NCBI RefSeq assembly: GCF_031583025.1 | Contig: NZ_CP134062.1 | Span: forward strand, 3,472,001-3,536,000 | Direction: 5' to 3' | Origin: Mycobacterium sp. Z3061 | GTDB taxonomy: Bacteria; Actinomycetota; Actinomycetes; Mycobacteriales; Mycobacteriaceae | Length of the DNA: 64,000 nt | Shown: one piece after another, positions 9,198 to 17,464 of the stretch | How the letters are laid out: every line of letters starts with the position of its first letter | Position numbering within the stretch: position 1 is the stretch's first letter | Program-made: the position numbers and the translations under genes | Notes under the pieces: model-generated | What the model saw: only the letters and a program-made list of their open reading frames with translations | Database searches by the model: none | What the model was told of the DNA's origin: nothing

Positions 9198-10610
9198 ATG
9201 AGCTTCGCGGTGCGACCGCCGGAGATCACCTCCGGCCTGATGTACTCCGGCCCGGGTGCCGGTCCGATGATTGCGGCCGCCACGGCCTGGGACACCCTGG
9301 CGGCCGAACTGCAGGCCACCGCATCGGCATACGGCGTGATCGTCGACGGGTTGGCCAACGAATCGTGGACCGGTCCCTCGGCTGCCGCAATGGCCGCGGC
9401 AGCGGCACCGTATGTGACCTGGATGTCAGCTACCGCAGCCCAGGCCAAAGCCGCCGCCGATCAGGCGAAAGCGGCCGTCAGCGCCTACGAGGCGGCTTTC
9501 GCCGCGGTGGTGCCACCCACGCAGATCGCGATCAACCGCGCCCAGTTGGCGTTGCTGGTGGCCACGAACATCTTCGGGCAGAACACCGGCGCGATCGCAG
9601 CCCTCGAGGCCCAGTACGCCGAGATGTGGGCCCAGGACTCTGCGGCGATGTTCGGCTACGCCAGTTCGTCGGCGGCCGCCGCCAGGCTGACTCCCTACAC
9701 CGAACCACCGCAGGTCACCAACGCGGCCGGTCTGAGCAGCCAGCAAGCGGCGGTCGGACAGTCCAGTGCCCTGGCCGCCGGCACCGGGGCGGCAACCGCC
9801 GCGGCAACCGCGGCGCCGATCTTCCCGTTCGACATCGTCCTGCAGGTCTTCGAGGCTCTCGGCAGCGGCGGCACCGCGTACATCCAGGCCATGGGCCAGC
9901 TGCTCAACGCCCTGACCGGGACTCCGTTGGCCGCCTCCACGTGGGAGAACAGCTTCGGAATCCTGGCCGACATCGGCCGTTTCAGCACGGTGGCCAACGA
10001 CTCCATGAGCGGTCCCAACCTGGGCATGACGGAGTTCAAGCTGTTCTGGAAACCGCCACTCGAGGACATCCCGAAGTCGGCGCTGGGAGCGGGCCTCGGG
10101 ATGGCCCCGACTTCCGCCGGCCTGAGCAGCGCGACATCGGCCGGCGCGACGTCGGCGAGCGTGGGCGGGGCCAACGTGGTGGGCAAGCTGTCGGTGCCGC
10201 CCAGCTGGGCCTCGGCCACCCCCGCGATCCGGATGGTCTCCACCGCGTTGCCCGCCACCAGCATGGCCGCGGCGCCCGCAGCCGCGCTTCCGGCCGACCT
10301 CGTCAACCAGGCGGCGCTGGGCAGTCTGACCGGTGGTGCCGCGGGCACGGTCGGGGCACAGGTCTACAGCGGAAGCGGTGCCCGGGCCCGCGCCAACGGC
10401 GGACAGGGCCCGGTGGAACCGGTGAAGCTGGACAAGGTCATCGCCAAGCTGCAGCAGGAGCCCGACGCGGTGCAACACTGGAACGTCGACAAGGCCGGGC
10501 TCGACGGGCTCCTCGAGAAACTGTCGAAGAAACCCGGTATCCATGCCGTGCACGTCTCCAACAGTGACAAGCCCAAGATCATGTTGCCCGAGTCGGGGCA
10601 GGGCGGCTGA
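9198..10610 (+). CDS. PPE-SVP protein with MgtC-like C-terminal tail (module copy 2)
   Basis: The product has 470 residues: a PPE domain (MSFAVRPPEITSGLMY, WTGP near residue 58, EMWAQDSAAMFGYA), GKLSVPPSW near residue 330 and a charged tail from about residue 408 that carries GLDGLLEKLSKKPGIHAVHV and ends in MLPESGQGG. The start differs from the usual DFGALPPE but keeps PPEI. The tail matches the paralogue at 5991 and resembles the last 50 residues of MgtC, which ends MLPTGQPD. The stop codon overlaps the ATG of the DUF732 gene by one base (TGATG), so the two are probably translationally coupled. Confidence 0.88.
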   Translation: MSFAVRPPEITSGLMYSGPGAGPMIAAATAWDTLAAELQATASAYGVIVDGLANESWTGPSAAAMAAAAAPYVTWMSATAAQAKAAADQAKAAVSAYEAAFAAVVPPTQIAINRAQLALLVATNIFGQNTGAIAALEAQYAEMWAQDSAAMFGYASSSAAAARLTPYTEPPQVTNAAGLSSQQAAVGQSSALAAGTGAATAAATAAPIFPFDIVLQVFEALGSGGTAYIQAMGQLLNALTGTPLAASTWENSFGILADIGRFSTVANDSMSGPNLGMTEFKLFWKPPLEDIPKSALGAGLGMAPTSAGLSSATSAGATSASVGGANVVGKLSVPPSWASATPAIRMVSTALPATSMAAAPAAALPADLVNQAALGSLTGGAAGTVGAQVYSGSGARARANGGQGPVEPVKLDKVIAKLQQEPDAVQHWNVDKAGLDGLLEKLSKKPGIHAVHVSNSDKPKIMLPESGQGG

Positions 10611-10939
10611 TGAGGCTGTTGTCAGCGGTCCTCGCCGCCGCGGCCGCGGCGCTAGGTTTTGCCGCCCCCGCCCACAGCGACCCCGCGGGGGACGACGCCG
10701 CATTCCTGGCCGCACTCGCCAACGCCGGCATCACGGTCCCTGACACCAGCCGGGCGATCACGTCGGCGCAGGCCGTCTGCGGGTTGATGCGCAACGGTGA
10801 GACCGGTCTGCAGGTCCTCACCGATGTGCGCAACCAGAATCCCGGACTGACCCTGGACGGGGCGGCCCTGTTCACGGCCATCGCGTCGAACACTTACTGC
10901 CCCGAGCACCTGGGCCAACCCGAGGGTGGCTATTTCTAG
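10610..10939 (+). CDS. Secreted DUF732 protein (module copy 2)
   Basis: The product has 109 residues, with a signal peptide (ends AAPAHS before DPAGDD) and a DUF732 domain (AFLAALANAGITVPD, AQAVCGLMRNGETG, NTYCPEHLG). The two mature cysteines could form the disulphide expected of the family. The start overlaps the preceding PPE stop by one base. mgtC follows 89 bases later, as Rv1810 precedes mgtC in M. tuberculosis. Function is unknown; secretion by the Sec pathway is inferred from the signal peptide. Confidence 0.88.
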   Translation: MRLLSAVLAAAAAALGFAAPAHSDPAGDDAAFLAALANAGITVPDTSRAITSAQAVCGLMRNGETGLQVLTDVRNQNPGLTLDGAALFTAIASNTYCPEHLGQPEGGYF

Positions 10940-11028
10940 CGCAGGCCCGGTTCGCCTGGACGCCACCGCTTGTTAACCCGATTCTGATTGGCTGCCGTAT
11001 CGGTTCCGATGAGGAAAGGGGTTGCGCC

Positions 11029-11754
11029 GTGCAGACGTTGACCACTGCCGACTTCGCGCTCCGCCTGGCCGTCGGCGTGGGGTGCGGCGCCCTGATCGGA
11101 TTGGAGCGCCAGTGGCGGGCCCGCATGGCGGGTTTGCGCACCAACGCGCTCGTGGCGACCGGTGCGACGCTGTTCGTGCTCTACGCCGCTGCGACCGAGG
11201 ACAGCAGCCCCACCCGGGTCGCGTCGTACGTCGTCTCCGGCATCGGATTCCTGGGCGGCGGTGTCATCCTGCGCCAGGGCGCCAACGTCCGCGGGCTCAA
11301 CACGGCGGCCACCCTGTGGTGCTCGGCCGCCGTCGGCGTGCTGGCGGCCTCCGGACACCTGGTGTTCGCCTTGATCGCCACCGGCACGGTGATCGTCATC
11401 CACCTGTTCGGACGCCCGCTGGGCCGGCTCATCGACCACGACGACACCGGCGACGACGACGAGGGCCTCGAACCGTTCCAGGTCCAGGTCGTCTGCCGGC
11501 CCAAGTCAGCGCAGTATGCCCGGGCCCAGATCGTCCAGCACACTCGCAGCAATGACATCATCCTGCGCGGTATCCACACCGGACAGTCCGACGACAATGC
11601 CGCGCTGACCGCGCACGTGCTGCTGGGCGGTCATTCCGCGGCCAAACTGGAACGGCTGGTGGCCGAGCTGTCGCTGCAACCCGGCATCTATGCGGTGCAC
11701 TGGTACGCCGGCGAGCAGAACAGCCCGATGCTGCCCACCGGCCAACCCGATTGA
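11029..11754 (+). CDS. mgtC: MgtC family membrane protein
   Basis: The product has 241 residues, with the MgtC signature LIGLERQWRARMAGLRTN (residues 22-39) in an N-terminal bundle of about four to five membrane helices, and a soluble C-terminal domain from about residue 150 that in M. tuberculosis MgtC has an ACT-like fold. MgtC supports growth at low Mg2+ and survival in macrophages. In Salmonella it inhibits the F-type ATP synthase rather than carrying magnesium. A GTG start follows AGGAAAGGGG. The gene closes the PPE block that begins with the M-box, so riboswitch control is likely. Its stop is directly followed by the stop of the opposite-strand gene, with no room for a terminator between them. 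Confidence 0.95.
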   Translation: MQTLTTADFALRLAVGVGCGALIGLERQWRARMAGLRTNALVATGATLFVLYAAATEDSSPTRVASYVVSGIGFLGGGVILRQGANVRGLNTAATLWCSAAVGVLAASGHLVFALIATGTVIVIHLFGRPLGRLIDHDDTGDDDEGLEPFQVQVVCRPKSAQYARAQIVQHTRSNDIILRGIHTGQSDDNAALTAHVLLGGHSAAKLERLVAELSLQPGIYAVHWYAGEQNSPMLPTGQPD

Positions 11755-12999
11755 TCAGGGTCGCGCCTGCAGCTCCGGCGCGGCGGCGGCGAGCAGGTCC
11801 GCGCGGCTGGCGGTCAGGGGTGGATAGATCCGCTTGGTGTTGATCGTCTGTTTGGTGGCCTTGGCCTGATCGCCCTGAGCGACCACGAGGCGATCCCACC
11901 CTTCGGTGTACACCGCACCCGCCGGACCGAGGTCGAGAACCGTGACATACCAAGGGATTCGCAGCGCGAGCATCGGCTCGCCGAACAGATCGCTGATGAC
12001 GTTGTATCCCGCGTACCGTCCCATCGGCCGGCCGTGCTGACACGACATGACAGACAGGTGCTCGTCGTCCATGCGGGCCGCGGCCACATCGCCGGCGGCG
12101 AACATCGCAGGGACCCCGATCACCCGTAGGTAGTCGTCGACCGCAACGCGCCCCAATCGGTCACGGGTCACCGGCAACTGCCCGGTCAGCGCATTGGCCC
12201 GCATTCCGGCACACCAGACCACGGTGGCGGTGTCCAGCTGCTCGCCCGACGTCAGCGACACACCGGCCGGCCCCACAGCCGTCACGCCGACGCCGGTGCG
12301 GCACTCAACGCCGTTGTCCGCCAAGGCTTTCTCGATCACCGGCCGCGCCGAAGCGCCCATGTCCGAACCGACCAGCGGGTTGTGGTCGACCAGCACCACC
12401 CGCGGAGTCAGCCCCAGTTCGCGCAGCCGGTGCGGCAGCTCGCAGGCTGTTTCGATCCCGGTCAGCCCGGCCCCGACCACCACCACGGTGCCCGTCGCCG
12501 GCTCGGCGGACAACGCTTCCAGATGGTGGCGCAGGCGCTCGGCACCGTCGTAGGTGTCGACGTCGAAAGCGAATTCGCGCAGCCCCGGCAGGTCGGGTTT
12601 GTTCACCCTGCTGCCCGCCGCGAGCACCAACCGGTCGTATCCGTACGTCGTACCGGCCGAGGTGGTGACGGTGCGGGCATCGGCGTCGATGTGCGTCACC
12701 TCGGCGGTGACATGCGCGACGCCGACGGGGTCGAGCAGCTCGGCGAGCGGGATGCGGCAGGCGCTCAGGTCGTCCTCGTAGTTACGCACCCGGATGTCGT
12801 GGAACGGTTGGGCGCTGAGCACCGTGACCTCCACGGTCCCCGGGGGGACCGTGAGTTCGTCGAGACGGCGCGCCGCACCCAGGGCCGCCCACAGTCCGGC
12901 AAAACCGGAACCGATGATCAGGACCCGGGTTGACCCGCCAGCACGTCGCGGATCTGGCCCAGCGTCGCCTTGGCCTTGTGGCCGGGGAGGAGCATCCAC
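11755..12999 (-). CDS. FAD-dependent NADH dehydrogenase-like protein (Rv1812c type)
   Basis: The product has 414 residues and two Rossmann motifs: IIGSGFAGLWAALG near residue 30 for FAD and VVVGAGLTGIETACE near residue 173 for NAD(P)H. A third FAD segment, MFAAGDVAAARMD, lies near residue 305. This is the pyridine nucleotide-disulphide oxidoreductase fold of type II NADH dehydrogenases, but the electron acceptor is unknown. The frame has no GTG, TTG or ATG close to the first Rossmann strand, so the ATG at 12999 is used. It gives an N-terminal extension of about 25 residues that overlaps the upstream esterase gene by 82 bases. Translational coupling with that gene is likely. Confidence 0.88.
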   Translation of the reverse strand: MDAPPRPQGQGDAGPDPRRAGGSTRVLIIGSGFAGLWAALGAARRLDELTVPPGTVEVTVLSAQPFHDIRVRNYEDDLSACRIPLAELLDPVGVAHVTAEVTHIDADARTVTTSAGTTYGYDRLVLAAGSRVNKPDLPGLREFAFDVDTYDGAERLRHHLEALSAEPATGTVVVVGAGLTGIETACELPHRLRELGLTPRVVLVDHNPLVGSDMGASARPVIEKALADNGVECRTGVGVTAVGPAGVSLTSGEQLDTATVVWCAGMRANALTGQLPVTRDRLGRVAVDDYLRVIGVPAMFAAGDVAAARMDDEHLSVMSCQHGRPMGRYAGYNVISDLFGEPMLALRIPWYVTVLDLGPAGAVYTEGWDRLVVAQGDQAKATKQTINTKRIYPPLTASRADLLAAAAPELQARP

Positions 13000-13850
13000 G
13001 TGTGCATGCCTCCCTCGAGTTCGTACCAGCCGATGTCCAGGCCTTCGGACGTCGCACGCCTGCGAAAAGCGCGAGCGTCGGGGTTGAGTACATCATGGGT
13101 CCCGGTGAACACGGTCAATCTCGGCAGCCCGTCCAGCGGTCCCACGCTGGGGCTGAGCAGGGGAGTGTCCAGCGGATCGCCGCCGGCGTAGCGGATTCCG
13201 GCCGCTCGCAGGTCATCGAGGTTGAGGAAAGGGTCGATTTTGGCGACGTTGGGCACGTCCGGGTCCGGCAGCCCTAGATGCATCCAGGGCGAGAGCAGCA
13301 CAGCATCCGTGGGCTTCGGCAGGCCCGCGTCCCGCACGGCGTGACAGAGCGCGAACGCCATCCCGCCCCCGGCCGAATCTCCCATAAAGGCCACGGATTC
13401 CGGTTCACGCGTCTCCAGGATGCTCCGATAGAGCTGCAGCAGGAACGGAAACACCTGCCGATAGTTGCTTTCGGGCGCGATCGGGTAGATCGGCACCGTG
13501 ATGGTGCGGTTCAACATGGTCGCCAGCCGGGCAATGGCCGGCCAGTGAAAGTGGGGGAGCAGATCCAGCACATAGGCGCCGCCGTGCAGGTAGATCAGGT
13601 GACCGGTGTGGTCGCGGACGTCAATGTGACGTGGGGTGACCTGGTAGACCGGACGGCCGTTGAGGTCCTCGCGAACGACCTCGATCTTCTTTTGGACCAG
13701 CTTGGACGGCATCCCGCAGTAGGGAGGACGGGGGTTGGCGGCCCAGCTCGCCAGCTTCGCCGGCGGGAACATCCGGTTGCGCATGCCGGACGCGCGGAGC
13801 AGACGCTGGGTCACGTGCGGTTTGTGCACCGGGCGCGTCAGAGTTATCAC
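12918..13850 (-). CDS. Alpha/beta hydrolase (HSL-type esterase/lipase)
   Basis: The product has 310 residues of the hormone-sensitive-lipase type. The oxyanion motif HGGAY is near residue 89, the nucleophile elbow GDSAGGG near residue 156, a probable catalytic Asp in GTHDVLNPDA and His in GGMHTWML. These motifs hydrolyse carboxyl esters, and the substrate cannot be told. A GTG at 13850 opens the frame. The gene shares a divergent 60-base region with the desaturase-like gene and overlaps the dehydrogenase downstream. I do not recall a counterpart at this spot in M. tuberculosis, so it may be a lineage-specific gene. Confidence 0.88.
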   Translation of the reverse strand: MITLTRPVHKPHVTQRLLRASGMRNRMFPPAKLASWAANPRPPYCGMPSKLVQKKIEVVREDLNGRPVYQVTPRHIDVRDHTGHLIYLHGGAYVLDLLPHFHWPAIARLATMLNRTITVPIYPIAPESNYRQVFPFLLQLYRSILETREPESVAFMGDSAGGGMAFALCHAVRDAGLPKPTDAVLLSPWMHLGLPDPDVPNVAKIDPFLNLDDLRAAGIRYAGGDPLDTPLLSPSVGPLDGLPRLTVFTGTHDVLNPDARAFRRRATSEGLDIGWYELEGGMHTWMLLPGHKAKATLGQIRDVLAGQPGS

Positions 13851-13897
13851 TGGTGCCTACCGTGCGAGAACCCGGTACGTTCCGACCGCGATGACAG

Positions 13898-13903
13898 TAA
13901 TCT
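13898..13903 (+). promoter_or_regulatory. -10 element placing a leaderless start at 13911
   Basis: TAATCT ends 7 bases before the GTG at 13911, so transcription would start at or one base before the start codon. No Shine-Dalgarno is present. This supports 13911 over upstream starts in the long open frame. Confidence 0.5.
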
Positions 13904-13910
13904 GGCTGCC

Positions 13911-14864
13911 GTGAGTGCTATAGCGGGCTTTTTCACGGGGCTGCCCCCGGAGATGCGGGACCCGGTGCTGTTTGCCATACCGTTCTTCCTCTTGCTGTTG
14001 ACCCTGGAGTGGACGGCGGCCCGCAAGCTGGAGAAGCTTGATGCCGCTGCTGCCAAGAACCCGTCGAAGGACAGGCCGTCGTCAGGGGCATACCTGACCC
14101 GCGACTCGATGGCGAGCATCTCGATGGGTCTGGTGTCGATTGCCACGACTGCCGCCTGGAAGACCTTGGCGCTGTTCGGGTATGCCGCAATCTATGCCTA
14201 CCTCGCCCCGTGGCACCTCCCTGCGACAAAGTGGTACACCTGGGTCGCCGCAATCGTGGGCGTAGACCTGCTGTACTACGCCTACCACCGCGTCGCCCAC
14301 CGCATCCGGCTCATCTGGGCTACCCACCAGGCGCACCACTCAAGCCAATACTTCAACTTCGCCACCGCGCTGCGGCAAAAGTGGAACAACAGCGGCGAGA
14401 TCCTGATGTGGTTGCCGCTGCCGCTGCTCGGGCTCCCGCCGTGGCTGATCTTCTTCAGCTGGTCGCTGAACCTCATCTATCAGTTCTGGGTGCACACCGA
14501 GCGCATCGACAAGCTGCCGCGTTGGTTCGAGTTCATCTTCAACACCCCGTCCCACCACCGCGTGCATCACGGCATGGACCCGGAGTACCTGGACAAGAAC
14601 TACGGCGGCATCTTCATCCTTTTCGACCGCCTGTTCGGCAGCTTCCAGAAGGAGACGTTCCGGCCGCACTATGGCCTGACCAAGCAGGTCGACACGTTCA
14701 ACATCTGGAAGCTGCAAACACACGAATACGTGGCCATTGCGCGCGACGTCCGCTCGGCGACCCGGCTGCGCGACCGGTTCGGCTACGTCTTCGGGCCCCC
14801 CGGGTGGGCGCCCCGCACGGCCGACCAGACCGGCAAAAGCGCGCCACTTGCCACATCGCGGTAA
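13911..14864 (+). CDS. Sterol desaturase / fatty acid hydroxylase family membrane protein (Rv1814 type)
   Basis: The product has 317 residues and about four membrane segments. The three histidine boxes of the di-iron fatty acid hydroxylase superfamily are HRVAHR, HQAHHSS and, near residue 218, HRVHHG. The family includes C-5 sterol desaturase (ERG3). The M. tuberculosis counterpart is annotated erg3, but its lipid substrate is not established. I chose GTG 13911 because a -10 element sits 7 bases upstream. The frame stays open far upstream only as an antisense shadow of the esterase gene. Confidence 0.88.
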   Translation: MSAIAGFFTGLPPEMRDPVLFAIPFFLLLLTLEWTAARKLEKLDAAAAKNPSKDRPSSGAYLTRDSMASISMGLVSIATTAAWKTLALFGYAAIYAYLAPWHLPATKWYTWVAAIVGVDLLYYAYHRVAHRIRLIWATHQAHHSSQYFNFATALRQKWNNSGEILMWLPLPLLGLPPWLIFFSWSLNLIYQFWVHTERIDKLPRWFEFIFNTPSHHRVHHGMDPEYLDKNYGGIFILFDRLFGSFQKETFRPHYGLTKQVDTFNIWKLQTHEYVAIARDVRSATRLRDRFGYVFGPPGWAPRTADQTGKSAPLATSR

Positions 14865-14964
14865 CGGAGCGCGGTTCCCGGGCGATGACCTATACGGGGT
14901 TATCAATCCGTAACCTCGATAGGGGAGGTCGGCACTGTGTCGGCCCGAGATGGATCGGAGTCCG

Positions 14965-15627
14965 ATGGTGCGCCGCACGGTGTTGCGTTCAGTTACCGCA
15001 TCCCTGATGCTCGTGGCGTCGGTGTCGGCGCTCGCGCCGGCAACCGCCAGCGCAGACCCCACGGTCGTGTATCCCGGGATGGAGATCCACCAGGACAATC
15101 GGGTCTGCACCCTGGGATTCGTCGACGTCCGCATGCACACGGCGTACACGGCCGGGCACTGCCGCGGGGGCGGCGCCGTCACCGACCAGGCCAACAACGT
15201 CATCGGGCACATGACGACCTTCCGCGACAACACGCCGACCGGTTCGACGGTGGCCACCGACCAGCAGATCGCCGACTACGAGGCGATTGCCCTGGCGGAC
15301 AACGTGACGGTGAGCAACGCGCTGCCGGGTGGCCGCCAGCTGCGGTCCGGGCCGGGCACGGTGAGTCCGGGTCAGGCGGTCTGCCACTTCGGCATCATCA
15401 CCGGCGAGACCTGCGGGACGGTGGAAAGCGTCAACAACGGCTGGTTCACCATGACCAACGGAGTGCAGACCCAGCAGGGTGACTCGGGCGGACCGATCTA
15501 CCTCGCGGGAGATGGATCCGGCCAAATCGTGGGGATCTTCAACAGCGTGTGGGGCACCCTGCCCGCGGCGGTCCTCTGGGCGTCGGTCTCCCAGCAGGTC
15601 CGCGAGGACACGGGGTTCAATCCGTAG
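14965..15627 (+). CDS. Secreted trypsin-like serine protease (Rv1815 type)
   Basis: The product has 220 residues. A signal peptide with twin Arg at residues 3-4 ends at ATASA before DPTVV. The chymotrypsin-fold triad is visible: His in TAGHC, Asp in IADYEAIAL, and Ser in QQGDSGGP. Two probable disulphides are VCTLG to GHC and VCHFG to TCG. ATG 14965 gives the better signal peptide; an in-frame ATG at 14950 adds five residues. The 3' end overlaps the convergent nitroreductase gene by 11 bases. It probably acts outside the cytoplasmic membrane; the substrate is unknown. Confidence 0.88.
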   Translation: MVRRTVLRSVTASLMLVASVSALAPATASADPTVVYPGMEIHQDNRVCTLGFVDVRMHTAYTAGHCRGGGAVTDQANNVIGHMTTFRDNTPTGSTVATDQQIADYEAIALADNVTVSNALPGGRQLRSGPGTVSPGQAVCHFGIITGETCGTVESVNNGWFTMTNGVQTQQGDSGGPIYLAGDGSGQIVGIFNSVWGTLPAAVLWASVSQQVREDTGFNP

Positions 15628-16063
15628 TCGCCAGCGCGAACACCGGAATCCGGGTCCCGGCAGCGCGCAACTCCTCGGTGCCGGATTGTGGCGTCACGCC
15701 GCCGACGTAGTCCTTCACCTGCCAAAACCACCGCTGCAGATAACTGCGAAGAATCTCGGGTTTGTCGTCGTCGGCAACCTCGGTGACGGTGGCGCGCCGA
15801 CGCCGCCAGCGCGGGCCGGTCTCGACTTCCCCCGCGGCCCGGACGTTGCGGGCCCACTGGGTATTGCCGCGGGGTGAGACGAGGTACTCGGCGCCGTCGG
15901 CGACCAGCACGTTGACCACCACGCTGCGCGGTTGGCCGGTCTTGCGCCCACGCACCCGCAGCGCCTGGGTGCCGGCGATGCTGACGCCGGATTCCGCGAG
16001 CCAGCGGATGACGGTGTTCGCATACTGCGCGACGCGATGTGGTTGCTGATACTGCGTGGTCAT
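15617..16063 (-). CDS. Deazaflavin (F420)-dependent nitroreductase family protein
   Basis: The product has about 148 residues with the Ddn-type split beta-barrel pattern: [19 protein letters not shown], then [19 protein letters not shown] near residues 60-80. These segments form the F420 site in the M. tuberculosis Ddn family, which reduces quinones and some nitroimidazoles. GGGAGG lies 5 bases before the ATG at 16063; the adjacent GTG at 16066 is too close to it. It is transcribed away from the TetR gene at 16174 across a perfect palindrome and is probably that regulator's target. Confidence 0.85.
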   Translation of the reverse strand: MTTQYQQPHRVAQYANTVIRWLAESGVSIAGTQALRVRGRKTGQPRSVVVNVLVADGAEYLVSPRGNTQWARNVRAAGEVETGPRWRRRRATVTEVADDDKPEILRSYLQRWFWQVKDYVGGVTPQSGTEELRAAGTRIPVFALATTD

Positions 16064-16084
16064 CACTGCCTCCCAGGCCCAAAC

Positions 16085-16099
16085 GAGAGCAGTGCTCTC
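16085..16099. promoter_or_regulatory. Candidate TetR operator (15-base palindrome)
   Basis: GAGAGCA-G-TGCTCTC is a perfect inverted repeat in the 110-base region between the divergent nitroreductase and TetR genes, 22 bases before the nitroreductase start. Its symmetry, length and place fit an operator bound by the TetR dimer. Confidence 0.6.
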
Positions 16100-16173
16100 A
16101 CTTGTCGATTACCGTGTCACAACCGTGACCGAAAAGCAAGAGCGGTGATCTCGGTCCTGCCACACTTGACGCC

Positions 16174-16863
16174 GTGGGCAAGCGCCAGGAGTCGCGGGAA
16201 CAGATTGAGGCGAACATCGTCGAAGTCGGGCGCCGCCATCTGCTGGAGCACGGCGCGGCCGGGTTGTCGCTGCGGGCCATCGCCCGCGAACTGGGCATGG
16301 TTTCCTCGGCGGTGTACCGCTACGTCGCCAACCGGGACGAGCTGTTGACCTTGCTGCTGGTCGATGCCTATTCCGACCTGGCCGAGGCGGTTCGCCTAGC
16401 CCGCGACAGCACCCAGAGCGATTCGTGGAGCGAGGACGTGCTGGCCATCACGCACGCGGTGCGCGCCTGGGCGGTCGCGCACCCGGCGAGATGGGCATTG
16501 CTGTACGGCAGCCCGGTGCCTGGATATCACGCGCCGCCGGAGCGGACCGTGGGAGTGGGCACCCGCGTGGTGGCGGATCTGTTCGACGCGATCGCGGCGG
16601 GCATCACCACCGGCGACATCATGCTCACCAGTGATGCTGCGCCGCAACCGATGTCGTCGGATTTCGAACGGATTCGGCACGAGTTCGGCTTTCCGGGCGA
16701 CGATCGCGTGATGGCCAGGTGTTTTCTGCTGTGGGCCGGCGTGTTGGGTGCGATCAGCATGGAGGTCTTCGAGCAGTACGGTGCCGATACCGTGACCGAC
16801 CCCAGGAGCGTTTTCGACACCCAGGTCCGGTTGCTGATCGGCCTGTTCGGCCAGCCGAATTAG
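16174..16863 (+). CDS. TetR family transcriptional regulator (Rv1816 type)
   Basis: The product has 229 residues. An N-terminal TetR helix-turn-helix spans about residues 12-60 (LSLRAIARELGMVSSAVYRYVANRDELL), followed by an all-helical ligand domain (AVAHPARWALLYG, LLWAGVLGAISMEVFEQYG). The start is GTG. It probably represses the divergent nitroreductase gene and itself through the palindrome at 16085-16099. The inducer is unknown. Confidence 0.9.
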   Translation: MGKRQESREQIEANIVEVGRRHLLEHGAAGLSLRAIARELGMVSSAVYRYVANRDELLTLLLVDAYSDLAEAVRLARDSTQSDSWSEDVLAITHAVRAWAVAHPARWALLYGSPVPGYHAPPERTVGVGTRVVADLFDAIAAGITTGDIMLTSDAAPQPMSSDFERIRHEFGFPGDDRVMARCFLLWAGVLGAISMEVFEQYGADTVTDPRSVFDTQVRLLIGLFGQPN

Positions 16864-16949
16864 AACACGTTCAGCCAGCCGCTCCGGACCGGGCACAGAC
16901 GGCCACGGCAAAGTCTTTCCCCGTTCTTTCAGCTGACCTCGGGCTGCGC

Positions 16950-16955
16950 TAGTCT
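16950..16955 (+). promoter_or_regulatory. -10 element of the VOC/flavoprotein operon
   Basis: TAGTCT ends 8 bases before the ATG at 16964, which predicts a transcript with almost no 5' leader. No clear -35 is seen. Confidence 0.4.
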
Positions 16956-16963
16956 GCGAGACG

Positions 16964-17464
16964 ATGAACTTTCTCGCTGCGTCACCGATCCAGATCGCCT
17001 GGGTGACGCCGGACCTCGATGCCACAGAAACGGCCCTCACCGGGCTTTTAGGTGCCCGCAAGTGGGTGCGGATACCCGATGTCCACTTCTCGCCGGACAC
17101 CTGCCGGCTGCGGGGTGAGCCGGCCGATTTCGTCGCCGGCATCTCGCTGAGCTACCTCGGGGATATGCAGCTGGAGCTGATCGCTCCGGTCCGCGGGGAG
17201 AATATCTATAGTGAGTTTCTGCGCGACCACGGCCCGGGTCTGCACCACATCTGCATGGAGGCCGAATCGCTTGAGGCCTTCGACGCCGCACTGGCAGACG
17301 CGGCCCGTCACGACGCCGAGGTGGTGCAGCAGGGCGTGATGCCCGGCGGCATCCACTTCGCTTATGTCAGCGCGCCGCAGGCGGGGGTCCCGTTTGTGGA
17401 GATCGCGTACCTCTCGCCCGAGATCAAAGCGTTCTACGACTACATAAAACAGGAGCAGCGGTGA
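16964..17464 (+). CDS. VOC superfamily (glyoxalase-like) protein
   Basis: The product has 166 residues and two beta-alpha-beta-beta-beta halves. Candidate metal ligands are Gln in IQIAWVT (near residue 10), Glu in MQLELIAP, His in GLHHICMEA and Glu in FVEIAYL. This Q-E-H-E set fits a metal-dependent VOC isomerase, epimerase or dioxygenase-like enzyme. The stop overlaps the GTG of the flavoprotein gene by 4 bases, so they form an operon. Use on a steroid- or CoA-linked substrate is possible because of that partner, but it is a guess. Confidence 0.85.
   Translation: MNFLAASPIQIAWVTPDLDATETALTGLLGARKWVRIPDVHFSPDTCRLRGEPADFVAGISLSYLGDMQLELIAPVRGENIYSEFLRDHGPGLHHICMEAESLEAFDAALADAARHDAEVVQQGVMPGGIHFAYVSAPQAGVPFVEIAYLSPEIKAFYDYIKQEQR

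Noticed and set aside
13278..13910. Upstream extension of the desaturase-like gene
   Set aside because: The open frame is antisense to the esterase gene; a -10 and a GTG at 13911 give the normal family length.
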